From contig DASRMS010000138.1 in the NCBI GenBank assembly GCA_035647835.1, positions 1-22,819 on the forward strand: a stretch of DNA of 22,819 nucleotides. The letters are read 5' to 3'. The notes under the pieces are model-generated. The model saw only the letters and a program-made list of their open reading frames with translations, was not told the origin of the DNA and made no database searches. This document shows, in pieces, positions 8,802 to 16,518 of the stretch (its first letter is position 1; the number at the start of each line of letters is the position of its first letter). The DNA comes from UBA9865 sp035647835. GTDB taxonomy: Bacteria; Bacillota; Dethiobacteria; Dethiobacterales; Dethiobacteraceae. The position numbers were made by a program, and so were the translations under genes.

Positions 8802-9452
8802 TTGGACACACGTAGCGAGCATTTAGAGAGAAAAGATTTTGCACGTTATGAGCAAATCGCCTTGATTATTGCCCGCGATATCACTAGAGGTGTTTACCTT
8901 GAAGGAGAAAAAATTTCTGGACGTACGACACTTGCCAGCAAATATAGTATTTCGCCGGAGACTGTGCGTAAAGCACTCGCACTATTAAGCGCCAAACAAG
9001 TTGTCGATGTAATTCCTAATAGCGGCACTATTATTCTTTCCCGGGCCGCAGCGCAGCTTTTTGCTGACGATTTTAAGGAGCACAATGCGTTGGCCACTAT
9101 GGAACGCCGTCTGACTGCTCTCAGCAAAGAGCGTGATCAACTTAATCTTGAAATCGAAAGATTAGTTAAAGAAATCGTTGGTTTTAAAGACAGTATGCTG
9201 AAAAATATGCATAATGCTGAGGAGATTACGGTGGGTCCAAACTCACCACTCATCGGGGAGAGCGTGCAAACCGCACAACTGCGCACTGTTACGGGAGCAA
9301 CGGTAACAGCAATTAAACATCATGGACGCTGGCAGATCTCTCCCGGTGCAGATATCAAATTAGCTGAAGGAGATATCCTGTTAGTCTTGGGTTCACATCA
9401 GTCAATAAAATATTTGAGAAAATTAGCTGCCGGGAGTAAACATCAAGCATAA
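8802..9452 (+). CDS. busR: BusR-like regulator (GntR wHTH, coiled coil, RCK_C)
   Basis: 216-residue transcription factor. Residues 14-80 are a GntR-type winged helix (RTTLASKYSISPETVRKAL recognition region), 95-137 a coiled coil, and 140-210 an RCK_C/TrkA_C domain (NSPLIGESV, LRTVTGATVTAI, ISPGADIKLAEGDILLVLGS). This architecture and length match BusR of streptococci and lactococci, a c-di-AMP-dependent repressor of the glycine betaine importer; in that family the RCK_C domain binds the nucleotide. The gene directly precedes opuCA and opuCB in one unit, so autoregulation and control of uptake are the natural inference. The start is TTG, set by GGAGGAG about 6-7 nt upstream. Binding of c-di-AMP here is inferred from architecture, not seen. 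Confidence 0.88.
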   Translation: MDTRSEHLERKDFARYEQIALIIARDITRGVYLEGEKISGRTTLASKYSISPETVRKALALLSAKQVVDVIPNSGTIILSRAAAQLFADDFKEHNALATMERRLTALSKERDQLNLEIERLVKEIVGFKDSMLKNMHNAEEITVGPNSPLIGESVQTAQLRTVTGATVTAIKHHGRWQISPGADIKLAEGDILLVLGSHQSIKYLRKLAAGSKHQA

Positions 9453-9486
9453 GACCTAATTCTATCAAGAGAGGTAGGGAAAGCTG

Positions 9487-10650
9487 ATGGTTCGTTTTGA
9501 AAATATTACAAAAAAATACAACAATGTGGCTGTTGTTAACAACCTTAACTTGGAGATCAAGGAAGGTGAATTAGTTACCTTAATTGGACCCTCTGGTTGT
9601 GGCAAAACAACATCGCTAAAAATGGTTAACCGTTTAATTGACCCTACAAGCGGTACTATTTATGTCAACGGTGAAGACATTATGCGTCAAGATCCGGTGC
9701 AGCTGCGTCGCGGTATTGGTTATGTCATTCAACAAATTGGTCTTTTTCCCAACATGACAATTGCCCAAAATGTTGCCGTGGTCAGTAAACTCCAAGGCTG
9801 GAATAAAGAAAAACAGATAGCTCGGGTAAAAGAGCTGTTAGAGATGGTGGGCATGGACCCTGCTAGCTATATGGCAAGGTATCCCAAAGAATTATCTGGC
9901 GGCCAGCAGCAACGAATTGGTGTCTTGCGTGCGTTGGCCGCCAACCCTAAGATTATTTTAATGGATGAACCCTTTGGCGCCCTGGATCCGATCACACGAG
10001 ATCAATTACAGGGAGAACTAAAAAAATTACAAGCCCAACTGCGTAAAACCATTATTTTTGTGACCCACGATATGGATGAGGCACTTAAACTTGCTGATCG
10101 TATTGTTCTGATGCGTGATGGCGAAATTGTGCAAACAGCATCACCTGATGAAATTCTACGGAACCCAGCTGACAAATTCGTAGCTAGTTTCCTGGGGAAA
10201 GATCGACTGCTGCGTTCACCAGATGCAGTGAAAGTAGAAGAAGTAATGATCTCTGATCCTGTTACTATTGAGTATAATCGTGGTTTAGCTGAAGCATTAG
10301 AACGCATGCGTATGCGTCATGTTGATGGCTTGATGGTTGTAGACGATTTGGAACATCTGGTTGGCGTGCTGTCTGTAAAAAATTTACAGGCTGATTTAAA
10401 AAAGGGCGGGACTATCGAGAAGTATATTGTACCTCACCCAGCTGCTGTAAAAACAGGGCAAACTGTGCGTGAAGCTGTACATTTGATGGCGCAATACAAT
10501 GTCGGCTACCTGCCAGTCATTGATGAGGATAATAAATTGCGCGGCCTCATGACTAGATCCAGTTTAGTTGATATTTTAACAGATGTAATGTGGCCAGGAT
10601 TGGATGCACCCCATGAGCTGCTGCCTGCTACGGAAAAGGAGGTCGTTTAG
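9487..10650 (+). CDS. opuCA: Glycine betaine/carnitine/choline ABC importer ATPase with CBS pair (OpuCA-like)
   Basis: 387-residue ATPase of an osmoprotectant importer. Nucleotide-binding domain: Walker A GPSGCGKTT (34-42), Q-loop QQIGLFP (82-88), signature LSGGQQQR (136-143), Walker B IILMDEP (156-162), D-loop GALDP and switch His194 (VTHDMDEA). Two CBS domains follow at about 250-302 and 310-366. CBS pairs in OpuCA of Listeria and Staphylococcus bind c-di-AMP and restrain uptake. The gene starts 34 nt after busR. Its end carries GGAGG, which serves as the ribosome site of opuCB, whose ATG follows the TAG without a gap. The substrate within the OpuC class cannot be read from the ATPase. Confidence 0.93.
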   Translation: MVRFENITKKYNNVAVVNNLNLEIKEGELVTLIGPSGCGKTTSLKMVNRLIDPTSGTIYVNGEDIMRQDPVQLRRGIGYVIQQIGLFPNMTIAQNVAVVSKLQGWNKEKQIARVKELLEMVGMDPASYMARYPKELSGGQQQRIGVLRALAANPKIILMDEPFGALDPITRDQLQGELKKLQAQLRKTIIFVTHDMDEALKLADRIVLMRDGEIVQTASPDEILRNPADKFVASFLGKDRLLRSPDAVKVEEVMISDPVTIEYNRGLAEALERMRMRHVDGLMVVDDLEHLVGVLSVKNLQADLKKGGTIEKYIVPHPAAVKTGQTVREAVHLMAQYNVGYLPVIDEDNKLRGLMTRSSLVDILTDVMWPGLDAPHELLPATEKEVV

Positions 10651-11325
10651 ATGCCAGATCGTATTTCTATCTTTGCCAAAGTATATACATTTATCGCTAG
10701 CGACCCCGCACAATTCATCACCGTCCTGCAGGAACATCTTCTCTATTTGGTGTTAATCCCAGTCTCCCTCGCCATCTTAGTCGCCGTACCCCTCGGCATT
10801 TTAGCCACACGCTATAAATGGATAGAAAAGATAGCTTTAGGTGTTACCAGTATGCTGCAAACCATCCCTAGTTTGGCTTTGCTGGCACTGATGATCGTCA
10901 TGGGACTGGGCATTGGTTATAAGCCAGCCATTACTGCGCTTTTCCTTTATTCACTGCTGCCTATTTTGCGCAACACCTTTATCGGCATTAGGAATGTTGA
11001 TCCGGCGCTCAAGGAAGCTGCCACAGGCATGGGCATGACCAATATGCAGCGTTTGCGGATGGTGGAACTACCACTTGCCTTTAGTGTTATTATGGCAGGT
11101 ATCCGTACAGCTACCGTTACCTGCATCGGTACAGGTACCCTCGCTGCCTATGTCGGAGCTGGTGGGTTAGGGGTCTTTATTGTCCGTGGCTTACAGCTAT
11201 TCCGCAACTATATGTTGATTGCCGGTGCCGTACCGGCAGCCGTAATGGCATTAACTGCAGATTTTCTGCTGGGTAAACTTGAATATGCATTAATCCCCCG
11301 CGGTCTTAAAAACGATAACCAATAA
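10651..11325 (+). CDS. opuCB: Osmoprotectant ABC importer permease (OpuCB-like)
   Basis: 224-residue inner-membrane permease with about five to six hydrophobic segments (main ones near 31-53, 68-86, 92-106, 141-160, 188-205). The cytoplasmic EAA loop that contacts the ATPase is at 122-143 (EAATGMGMTNMQRLRMVELP). The length is that of a stand-alone OpuCB/OpuCD permease, with no fused substrate-binding domain as in BusAB. ATG follows the opuCA stop directly, with GGAGG 8 nt before it inside opuCA. Classical opuC operons continue with a binding protein (CC) and a second permease (CD); here a terminator follows at once. The permease may work as a homodimer with a binding protein encoded elsewhere. 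Confidence 0.92.
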   Translation: MPDRISIFAKVYTFIASDPAQFITVLQEHLLYLVLIPVSLAILVAVPLGILATRYKWIEKIALGVTSMLQTIPSLALLALMIVMGLGIGYKPAITALFLYSLLPILRNTFIGIRNVDPALKEAATGMGMTNMQRLRMVELPLAFSVIMAGIRTATVTCIGTGTLAAYVGAGGLGVFIVRGLQLFRNYMLIAGAVPAAVMALTADFLLGKLEYALIPRGLKNDNQ

Positions 11326-11345
11326 ATTTAACGACGTCTTTAGAT

Positions 11346-11381
11346 GAGGAGCTATGCCCACGGCTAGCTCCTCTTATTTTT
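11346..11381 (+). terminator. Rho-independent terminator of the opuC unit
   Basis: A 9-bp stem (GAGGAGCTA with TAGCTCCTC) and a 10-nt loop are followed by TTATTTTT, 20 nt after the opuCB stop. Confidence 0.85.
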
Positions 11382-11541
11382 AGCACAGCATCACACAAAA
11401 CATTTAGTACATACATAGGAGGGCAATGCTTACCGGCAAATAAGGGCAAAACGTTACTTGGTACATAATTCTAGCTATGCAGGTAAAGGCTTGAAAATAA
11501 AGAATATAAGATTAGCGTAGTTTAGGAAAGGGTGAAGGATA

Positions 11542-12900
11542 GTGAGGAAGATAAAATTATTAGCAGTCCTCTTACTATTTACTTTATTGCTTGTAGCCTG
11601 TAACAAAGATCCAGCGCCGACCTTGCCGCCACAAGAAGGTGAAATTGCCGATTTAGCAAATGAATTTGTAGCTAAACTAAAAAACGAGGATTTCACCAGC
11701 GCCGTCGGCTTTTTTGATACCGTCATGAAAAAGGAATTACCCGTAAGTAGACTGGAAGAAGTCTGGAAAACAGTAGAAGAACAAGTTGGAGCTTTTCAGT
11801 CCATCACTGAGACCCGCACTGAAGATATGGGACAAGCCGAAATTGCGATTGTCACTGCTCGCTTTGCACAAAACCTACTTGATATCCGTATAACTTTTAA
11901 CCAAGATAAACGTATTAGCGGACTTTACTTTGTCCCAGCACAAAATCAAACTACAGCCTATAAAACACCGCCCTATGCTCACCCTGCCAAGCTGGAGGAA
12001 ATAGAGGTCACGATTGGTGAGGAGTGGGCTCTTCCCGGCACCCTTACCATACCTCAAGGCAGCGGGCCTTTCCCGGCTGTCGTGCTGGTACACGGTTCAG
12101 GCCCTAATGACCGAGATGAAACTATCGGTATCAATGGTGCAGTCAAGCCCTTCAAAGATTTAGCCTGGGGGTTGGCTAGCCAAGGCGTTGCCGTGTTACG
12201 CTATGACAAACGTACGAAAGTTTATCCTGATAAATTAGCAGCACTCAGCAACTTCACGGTGCAAGAAGAAACCATTGCTGATGCCTTGGCCGCCGTGGAA
12301 TTGCTCTCTCAGCAGAAAAAGATTGACCCAAAAAAGATATATGTACTTGGGCATAGTTTAGGCGGTATGTTAGCACCACGAATCGGTGCTGCTGCCGAGG
12401 ATAAGCTCGCTGGTCTCGTCATCCTGGCTGGCCCCACCCGCCCGTTAGAGGAACTAATTTTAGAGCAGACTAAATATCTCGCCAATGCTGACGGCAGTAC
12501 CACAGAGCAGGAGGCTGCCAGCATCCGCCAGCTTGAAGCACAAATTGTAAACATTCAGGACCCCAACCTTTCTCCTTCCACTCCCCCTACTGAGCTCTTC
12601 AATGCCCCCGCCAGTTACTGGTTAGACTTGCGCAGCTACAATCCAGCTGAAACAGCCAAAAATCTGAATTTACCCATGCTTATTTTGCAAGGAGAACGTG
12701 ACTACCAAGTTACCATGACTGATTTTGCTAAATGGCAGCAAACTATCGGTGAACAAAGTGGGGTACAACTTAAAAGCTATCCCGGTCTTAATCATCTGTT
12801 TATCAAAGGTGAGCAGCCGAGCTTGCCTGCGGAATATGAAGAGCCTGGCAACGTTGCACAAGAAGTGATTACTGATATTGCCACCTGGTTGCAGAAATAA
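11542..12900 (+). CDS. Lipoprotein with DUF3887-like domain and alpha/beta hydrolase
   Basis: 452-residue exported lipoprotein. A basic start plus hydrophobic run ends in the lipobox LLVAC, with Cys20 the expected lipidated residue. Residues about 34-130 resemble the NTF2-like DUF3887 domain often found before hydrolases. From about 155 on it is an alpha/beta hydrolase: oxyanion region VLVHGSGPNDRDE (182-193), nucleophile Ser272 in GHSLGG, Asp387 in QGERDYQV and His418 in GLNHLF, so the triad is complete. Acts outside the membrane, probably as a carboxylesterase or peptidase-like enzyme; the substrate is unknown. The start is GTG at 11542, preceded by a weak GGGTGAAGGA. The gene stands alone between terminators. 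The 160-nt leader region (11382-11541) has no clear promoter. Confidence 0.9.
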   Translation: MRKIKLLAVLLLFTLLLVACNKDPAPTLPPQEGEIADLANEFVAKLKNEDFTSAVGFFDTVMKKELPVSRLEEVWKTVEEQVGAFQSITETRTEDMGQAEIAIVTARFAQNLLDIRITFNQDKRISGLYFVPAQNQTTAYKTPPYAHPAKLEEIEVTIGEEWALPGTLTIPQGSGPFPAVVLVHGSGPNDRDETIGINGAVKPFKDLAWGLASQGVAVLRYDKRTKVYPDKLAALSNFTVQEETIADALAAVELLSQQKKIDPKKIYVLGHSLGGMLAPRIGAAAEDKLAGLVILAGPTRPLEELILEQTKYLANADGSTTEQEAASIRQLEAQIVNIQDPNLSPSTPPTELFNAPASYWLDLRSYNPAETAKNLNLPMLILQGERDYQVTMTDFAKWQQTIGEQSGVQLKSYPGLNHLFIKGEQPSLPAEYEEPGNVAQEVITDIATWLQK

Positions 12901-12913
12901 AGAGAGTGACTAA

Positions 12914-12945
12914 GCAAAGCCACCAAACAATTTTGGCGGCTTTGC
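12914..12945 (-). terminator. Hairpin between the hydrolase gene and the possible small minus-strand gene
   Basis: 11-nt arms flank a 10-nt loop. In plus-strand RNA one pair is an A·C mismatch, while in minus-strand RNA it becomes a G·U wobble, so the full stem forms only on the minus strand. The minus-strand tail is CTTAGTCACTCTCTTT, only moderately T-rich. It lies 14 nt after the hydrolase stop (plus) and 29 nt after the stop of the possible gene at 12975-13163 (minus), and may serve both. Confidence 0.5.
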
Positions 12946-12974
12946 CTAATTCGCCCACAATTATTAGTAACATT

Positions 12975-13163
12975 TTAACTACAGTTATTTTCTAACCATC
13001 CATCCCCTTCATCATGTAGGCTATTTGCTACGGAGACGTAAGGCAGCTGCAGCCTTGAACTAAACTCATGAAGACTGCCGGGAGTCAGACGCCTCTTCCC
13101 ATGCTGCCCAAACATCATCTTATTAGCCTCGGCGATACGCTCCAACAGTCCTATTAAAGTCAA
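12975..13163 (-). CDS. Possible small protein of 62 residues
   Basis: An open frame in the gap between the hydrolase and lemA genes. It would start at TTG (13163) with GGAG 9 nt upstream and an in-frame stop just before it, so no longer version exists. The product is polar and mildly helical at the N-terminus (LLERIAEANKMMFGQ), with no signal peptide or membrane segment; I do not recognise it. In favour: it sits between a candidate promoter (13262-13290) and a hairpin that pairs fully only on this strand. Against: a weak start site and no recognisable domain. It may instead be a non-coding RNA or a decayed gene. The rest of 12946-13442 is an A/T-rich stretch before lemA in which I see no gene on the plus strand. 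Confidence 0.3.
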   Translation of the reverse strand: MTLIGLLERIAEANKMMFGQHGKRRLTPGSLHEFSSRLQLPYVSVANSLHDEGDGWLENNCS

Positions 13164-13261
13164 TCAACTCATCTCCTTCGTCATCCCTTTCTTACTTTTA
13201 GTACAAGGCTCTCGATCCTTACACCACCCAGCGGCTCTCAGCGCTACCACAGTAAAAAAGC

Positions 13262-13290
13262 ATTACGTGTCCTCTCAGGGGTGTAGTCAA
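13262..13290 (-). promoter_or_regulatory. Candidate promoter for the small minus-strand unit
   Basis: TTGACT (minus strand, 13290-13285) is followed after 17 nt by CGTAAT (13267-13262). The -35 matches the consensus at 5 of 6 positions and the -10 at 4 of 6. A transcript would begin near 13255 and have a leader of about 90 nt before the TTG at 13163. Confidence 0.3.
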
Positions 13291-13442
13291 AATATTACCA
13301 CAATTAAGGCCGGTAATTATTAATATTTTAGTACGATAAAGTAAAACTACTAATTTATTTTATACTTGCGTATATTCTTGCAGGAGTAAACCGTACGCTA
13401 AGTTAATATGTTAATATAAATCTAATTTTGGGAGTGATGATC

Positions 13443-13994
13443 ATGCCATATCTAATCGGCGCCATTATCGTTATCGGACTATTTGTGATGACTAGCTATA
13501 ATGGCCTGGTTGCCCTGCGGCAGCGCGTACAAAACGCCTGGGCTCAAGTCGACGTCCAATTACGCCGACGCTACGATTTAATACCTAACCTCGTGAATAC
13601 TGTCAAAGGCTACGCAAAACATGAAAGCGAAACATTCGAGAAGGTTACAGCAGCTCGCACCCAAGCTATGGCCGCAACGACCGTCCAGGAGCAGGCCGGA
13701 GCAGAAAACATGTTGAGCGGCACACTGAAGTCACTTTTTGCGCTGGCAGAAAACTACCCGCAATTAAAAGCAGATAGCAACTTCAAACAGCTGCAAGAGG
13801 AGTTAAGTGCTACTGAAAATAAAATAGCTTTTTCCCGCCAGTTCTATAACGACACTGTACAAAAATACAATACAAAACGTGAAGTGTTCCCCACAGTACT
13901 GATTGCTGGTATGCTTGGCTTTCATGCTGCGGAATACTTTAATTTAGACAGTGACGCGGATGCTCGTAATCCGGTCAATGTCAAATTTGACTGA
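13443..13994 (+). CDS. lemA: LemA family membrane protein
   Basis: 183 residues. A single N-terminal membrane helix (about 3-19) is followed by a cytoplasmic or exposed helical bundle with the family hallmarks: YNGLVALRQRVQNAWAQVDVQLRRRYDLIPNLV near 20-50, FEKVTAAR, and AFSRQFYNDTVQKYN-type text near the C-terminus (IAFSRQFYNDTVQKYN). In-frame TTG and ATG codons upstream would add up to 5 residues, but GGGAGTGAT lies about 8 nt before the ATG at 13443. It is followed 6 nt later by the DUF2207 gene, a common arrangement. The biochemical role of LemA is not established. Confidence 0.94.
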   Translation: MPYLIGAIIVIGLFVMTSYNGLVALRQRVQNAWAQVDVQLRRRYDLIPNLVNTVKGYAKHESETFEKVTAARTQAMAATTVQEQAGAENMLSGTLKSLFALAENYPQLKADSNFKQLQEELSATENKIAFSRQFYNDTVQKYNTKREVFPTVLIAGMLGFHAAEYFNLDSDADARNPVNVKFD

Positions 13995-14000
13995 TGCGCT

Positions 14001-15908
14001 ATGCCTGAGAAACGTCAATTGTCATCTCGTTGTTCACTGCTGCTGCTGATTTTTTGTCTGCTTTTAATAATGCCGCAGCAGGTTTGGGCACGATCATATG
14101 ATTTTCCGCAAATTACTATTGAGGCGGAGATAACACCGGAAGGTGATATGTGGGTAACTGAACAACGCACGGTCAACTTTAATGGTACTTTTCACGGACT
14201 CTCGCTTTGGATAAAAACACAAAACCCTATTACCATTAGTAATGTGGAAGTAGCCGAAAATAATCTTACTTATACTTTTAACCCGGGCACTGAATATGGC
14301 CCTGCTGGTACTTACATGATTAAGGACGAAGCAGACAGGTTTCTCATTGACTGGAGTTTTGATGCCACCAATACAAACCGTACTTTTACGGTGCGTTATC
14401 GGGTTAATGATGTAGTGCAAGTTCATGATGATGTTGCCGAGCTGTATTACCAATTTATTGGTGGTGAATGGGAAGTAGCCGCCCATCAAGTAAAGGTAAA
14501 CCTACATTTACCGGAAAAAGCTGCGGTGAATGAAATACGAGCCTGGGGACATGGTCCACTGTACGGTGAGGTGCAAATACCTGCAAATGACCTTATTACC
14601 TGGGAAATCGAGCCTTTACCGGCTTATACCTTTTTAGAAGGACGCGTTACCTTTCCTCCTTCACTAGTTCCCCTAGCTACCCATTCTACCGGCAAAGCTG
14701 CTCTCCCGGATATTTTAGCTGAAGAAGAACAGTGGGCCGACCAAGCCAACCGGGAACGCGAAGAGGCCAAACAAGAAGTCGACAATGAAAATGATTGGCG
14801 TCCACTGCCAATCATTCCTCGGCAGTCACCCTTGCTGCCCTACCTAGCTGCCTTTATTTTGCTTGGCAGCAGCGGCTTTGCTTTCTGGGCTTGGTACCGT
14901 TACGGGAAAGAGTTCAAGCCAAATTTCTCTGGCGATTATTACCGTGAACTGCCAGCAGATTATACACCAGCTGAACTAGGTGTACTGTGGCGCTTCGGTA
15001 AAACTACTACCGAAGATTTAACGGCAACATTAATAGATTTGGCACGCAAAGGGTTCCTGCAAATTGAAGAGGTGGTTGTGGAAAAACGCAGCATTTTCTT
15101 TGGCAGCAAAAAAGAAGACTACCGAGTCATACGCACAGCTAAACAAGCTTCTTTAGCCGAACACGAAGAGCAGCTGTTGGACTTTCTCTTCACGCGGGTC
15201 AGTAAAGATAATGCTTTTACCTTTGACGAGTTGGAGGACTATGCCAAAAAACACGCCTCCCGCTTCCGCTCTTTTTGGACAGATTGGCAGAATACTGTCT
15301 CTGCCCAAAGCGGGAAATTAGACTTTTTCGATACAAGCGTTAATCTAGTCAAAGGCATTGTGATCGTCGTAGGAATTTTGATGCTGCCTTTAGGTCTACT
15401 GATGGCTAACTTACTCACACCAGCTTTCATCATTGGTGGGATAATTATCGTCATCTCTGGTTTTTCTCTAAACAGACGTTCACGCAATGGTGTAGAGCAA
15501 TTTGTGCGTTGGCGTGCCTTCCGGAAGTTTTTATTGGACTTCTCCAATATGGAAAGCCATGAGCTCCCTTCACTAGTTATCTGGGAACACTACATGGTCT
15601 ATGCCATTACACTCGGCGTAGCTAAAGAAGTAATCAAACAATTGCAGCTAGTCTTCCCCTTGGAAAGTGACGGCCAATCCTTTGGCAATGGCTGGTTCAT
15701 GTATAGTGGTGCTTACCGGGCGGCTTCTTTTGCTGCCATGACACGCAGTTTTGATAAACTCAATCAGTCCTTTAACGAAACAGTGCGCATTGCTTCCAGC
15801 CCCCCTTCTTCTGGCTCCGGCGGCGGTGGTGGTTTTTCCGGCGGCGGTGGCTTCGGCGGCGGTGGTGGTGGCGGCGGTTTCGGCGGCGGCGGCGGCAGCG
15901 CCCGCTAA
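14001..15908 (+). CDS. DUF2207 membrane protein with glycine-rich C-terminus
   Basis: 635 residues. A signal peptide (hydrophobic 11-25) has a likely cleavage after VWA (30). An extracytoplasmic beta-rich DUF2207 domain covers about 31-225, then a charged linker, a membrane helix at about 279-299, a cytoplasmic part at 300-445, and a hydrophobic pair at about 448-488. The C-terminus (607-632) is almost pure glycine with a few Phe and Ser, typical of this family. No clear ribosome site precedes the ATG; it starts 6 nt after the lemA stop, so translational coupling is likely. DUF2207 and LemA genes often sit together in Bacillota, and the two are probably co-expressed. Molecular function is unknown. 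Confidence 0.92.
   Translation: MPEKRQLSSRCSLLLLIFCLLLIMPQQVWARSYDFPQITIEAEITPEGDMWVTEQRTVNFNGTFHGLSLWIKTQNPITISNVEVAENNLTYTFNPGTEYGPAGTYMIKDEADRFLIDWSFDATNTNRTFTVRYRVNDVVQVHDDVAELYYQFIGGEWEVAAHQVKVNLHLPEKAAVNEIRAWGHGPLYGEVQIPANDLITWEIEPLPAYTFLEGRVTFPPSLVPLATHSTGKAALPDILAEEEQWADQANREREEAKQEVDNENDWRPLPIIPRQSPLLPYLAAFILLGSSGFAFWAWYRYGKEFKPNFSGDYYRELPADYTPAELGVLWRFGKTTTEDLTATLIDLARKGFLQIEEVVVEKRSIFFGSKKEDYRVIRTAKQASLAEHEEQLLDFLFTRVSKDNAFTFDELEDYAKKHASRFRSFWTDWQNTVSAQSGKLDFFDTSVNLVKGIVIVVGILMLPLGLLMANLLTPAFIIGGIIIVISGFSLNRRSRNGVEQFVRWRAFRKFLLDFSNMESHELPSLVIWEHYMVYAITLGVAKEVIKQLQLVFPLESDGQSFGNGWFMYSGAYRAASFAAMTRSFDKLNQSFNETVRIASSPPSSGSGGGGGFSGGGGFGGGGGGGGFGGGGGSAR
15819..15896 (+). repeat. GGC/GGT-rich repeat coding for the glycine tail
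   Basis: A low-complexity run of GGC and GGT codons interrupted by a few TTC/TTT and TCC codons inside the DUF2207 gene. It is a likely site of length variation through slippage and of sequencing or assembly error. Confidence 0.85.
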
Positions 15909-15925
15909 CTATGCCTAAACAGGCA

Positions 15926-15960
15926 AGAAGAACCACGCAGGGAGGTCGCGTGGTTCTTCT
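15926..15960. terminator. Bidirectional hairpin between convergent genes
   Basis: A perfect 13-bp stem (AGAAGAACCACGC with GCGTGGTTCTTCT) and a 9-nt loop lie 17 nt after the DUF2207 stop and 57 nt after the stop of the half-permease ending at 16018. The right arm itself ends TTCTTCT, but no clean T-run follows on either strand. Confidence 0.7.
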
Positions 15961-16017
15961 GCTAAGCGCTAAAGTTCTTTTATTATGGACAGAACTCTCC
16001 CGTTAAAGTTGGGGATC

Positions 16018-16518
16018 TTAGATAATAACCACGCTGCCGAAAAGCACCTGTGCTAGGAACCCTGCCAATAGAGGCATTAAAAAGGTCACAATTTTTAAGG
16101 TCAAGGTAAAGCGAGGCCCTAAAATAGCTAACTCATAAGGCAGCTTCGATAAACTAAGCAGTGCCCAGCTAGTAGATAAAGCAATTACTGTACCAATGCT
16201 GGCACCGCTATGCATCATGGAAGCAATGATCGGAAACACGGCATATGGACCTGTGGCAAACAACCAACCGGAAAATGCACCCACAAAGATACCACGCCAG
16301 CCTGACTCTGCCCCTAGCCAATTACGTACTAAAGTAGTGGGCAAAGCAACTTGTAATAACCCAGCGAGAAAGAAAGCAAGAACTAACACCGGCAGGTAGC
16401 TGTAGAACACTTTCGCTCCCAACTGCAAACCCTTTTTATGGCTGCCATCTTTACGGCGTAAACCGATAATAAACAGGAGCAAGGCTAAACTACCCAAAAG
16501 CATGGTTTGTGATTTCAC
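16018..16518 (-). CDS. Half-size permease, ArsP/YraQ-type, second of a pair
   Basis: 166-residue membrane protein with about four to five hydrophobic segments. It contains AFFLAGLLQV (49-58) and ATGPYAVFPII (88-98), close in pattern to the partner encoded upstream (AFALNGLVQV and PGGPYVVYPLI). Full-length ArsP/DUF318 permeases of about 300 or more residues contain two such repeats; here each half is its own gene. The GTG start overlaps the TGA of the partner gene by 4 nt. GGAGG lies about 10 nt before GTG; an in-frame ATG at 16503 (residue 6) is an alternative. Probably forms a heterodimer with the partner. The transported molecule is unknown. Confidence 0.8.
   Translation of the reverse strand: MKSQTMLLGSLALLLFIIGLRRKDGSHKKGLQLGAKVFYSYLPVLVLAFFLAGLLQVALPTTLVRNWLGAESGWRGIFVGAFSGWLFATGPYAVFPIIASMMHSGASIGTVIALSTSWALLSLSKLPYELAILGPRFTLTLKIVTFLMPLLAGFLAQVLFGSVVII

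Noticed and set aside
11418..11443. A leader peptide of five codons (AGGAGGGCA then ATG) before the hydrolase gene
   Set aside because: It is too short to support, no attenuator hairpin follows, and such starts occur by chance.
13165..13300. A T-box riboswitch on the minus strand
   Set aside because: Only short distal-stem-like pieces match (GAGAGCC, GGGTGGTGTAA). The supporting stem does not pair well, the conserved antiterminator sequence is absent, and no amino-acid or tRNA-synthetase gene follows.
14094..14489. Minus-strand open frame of 131 codons inside the DUF2207 gene
   Set aside because: It is antisense to a conserved extracytoplasmic domain and has no start signals or domain.
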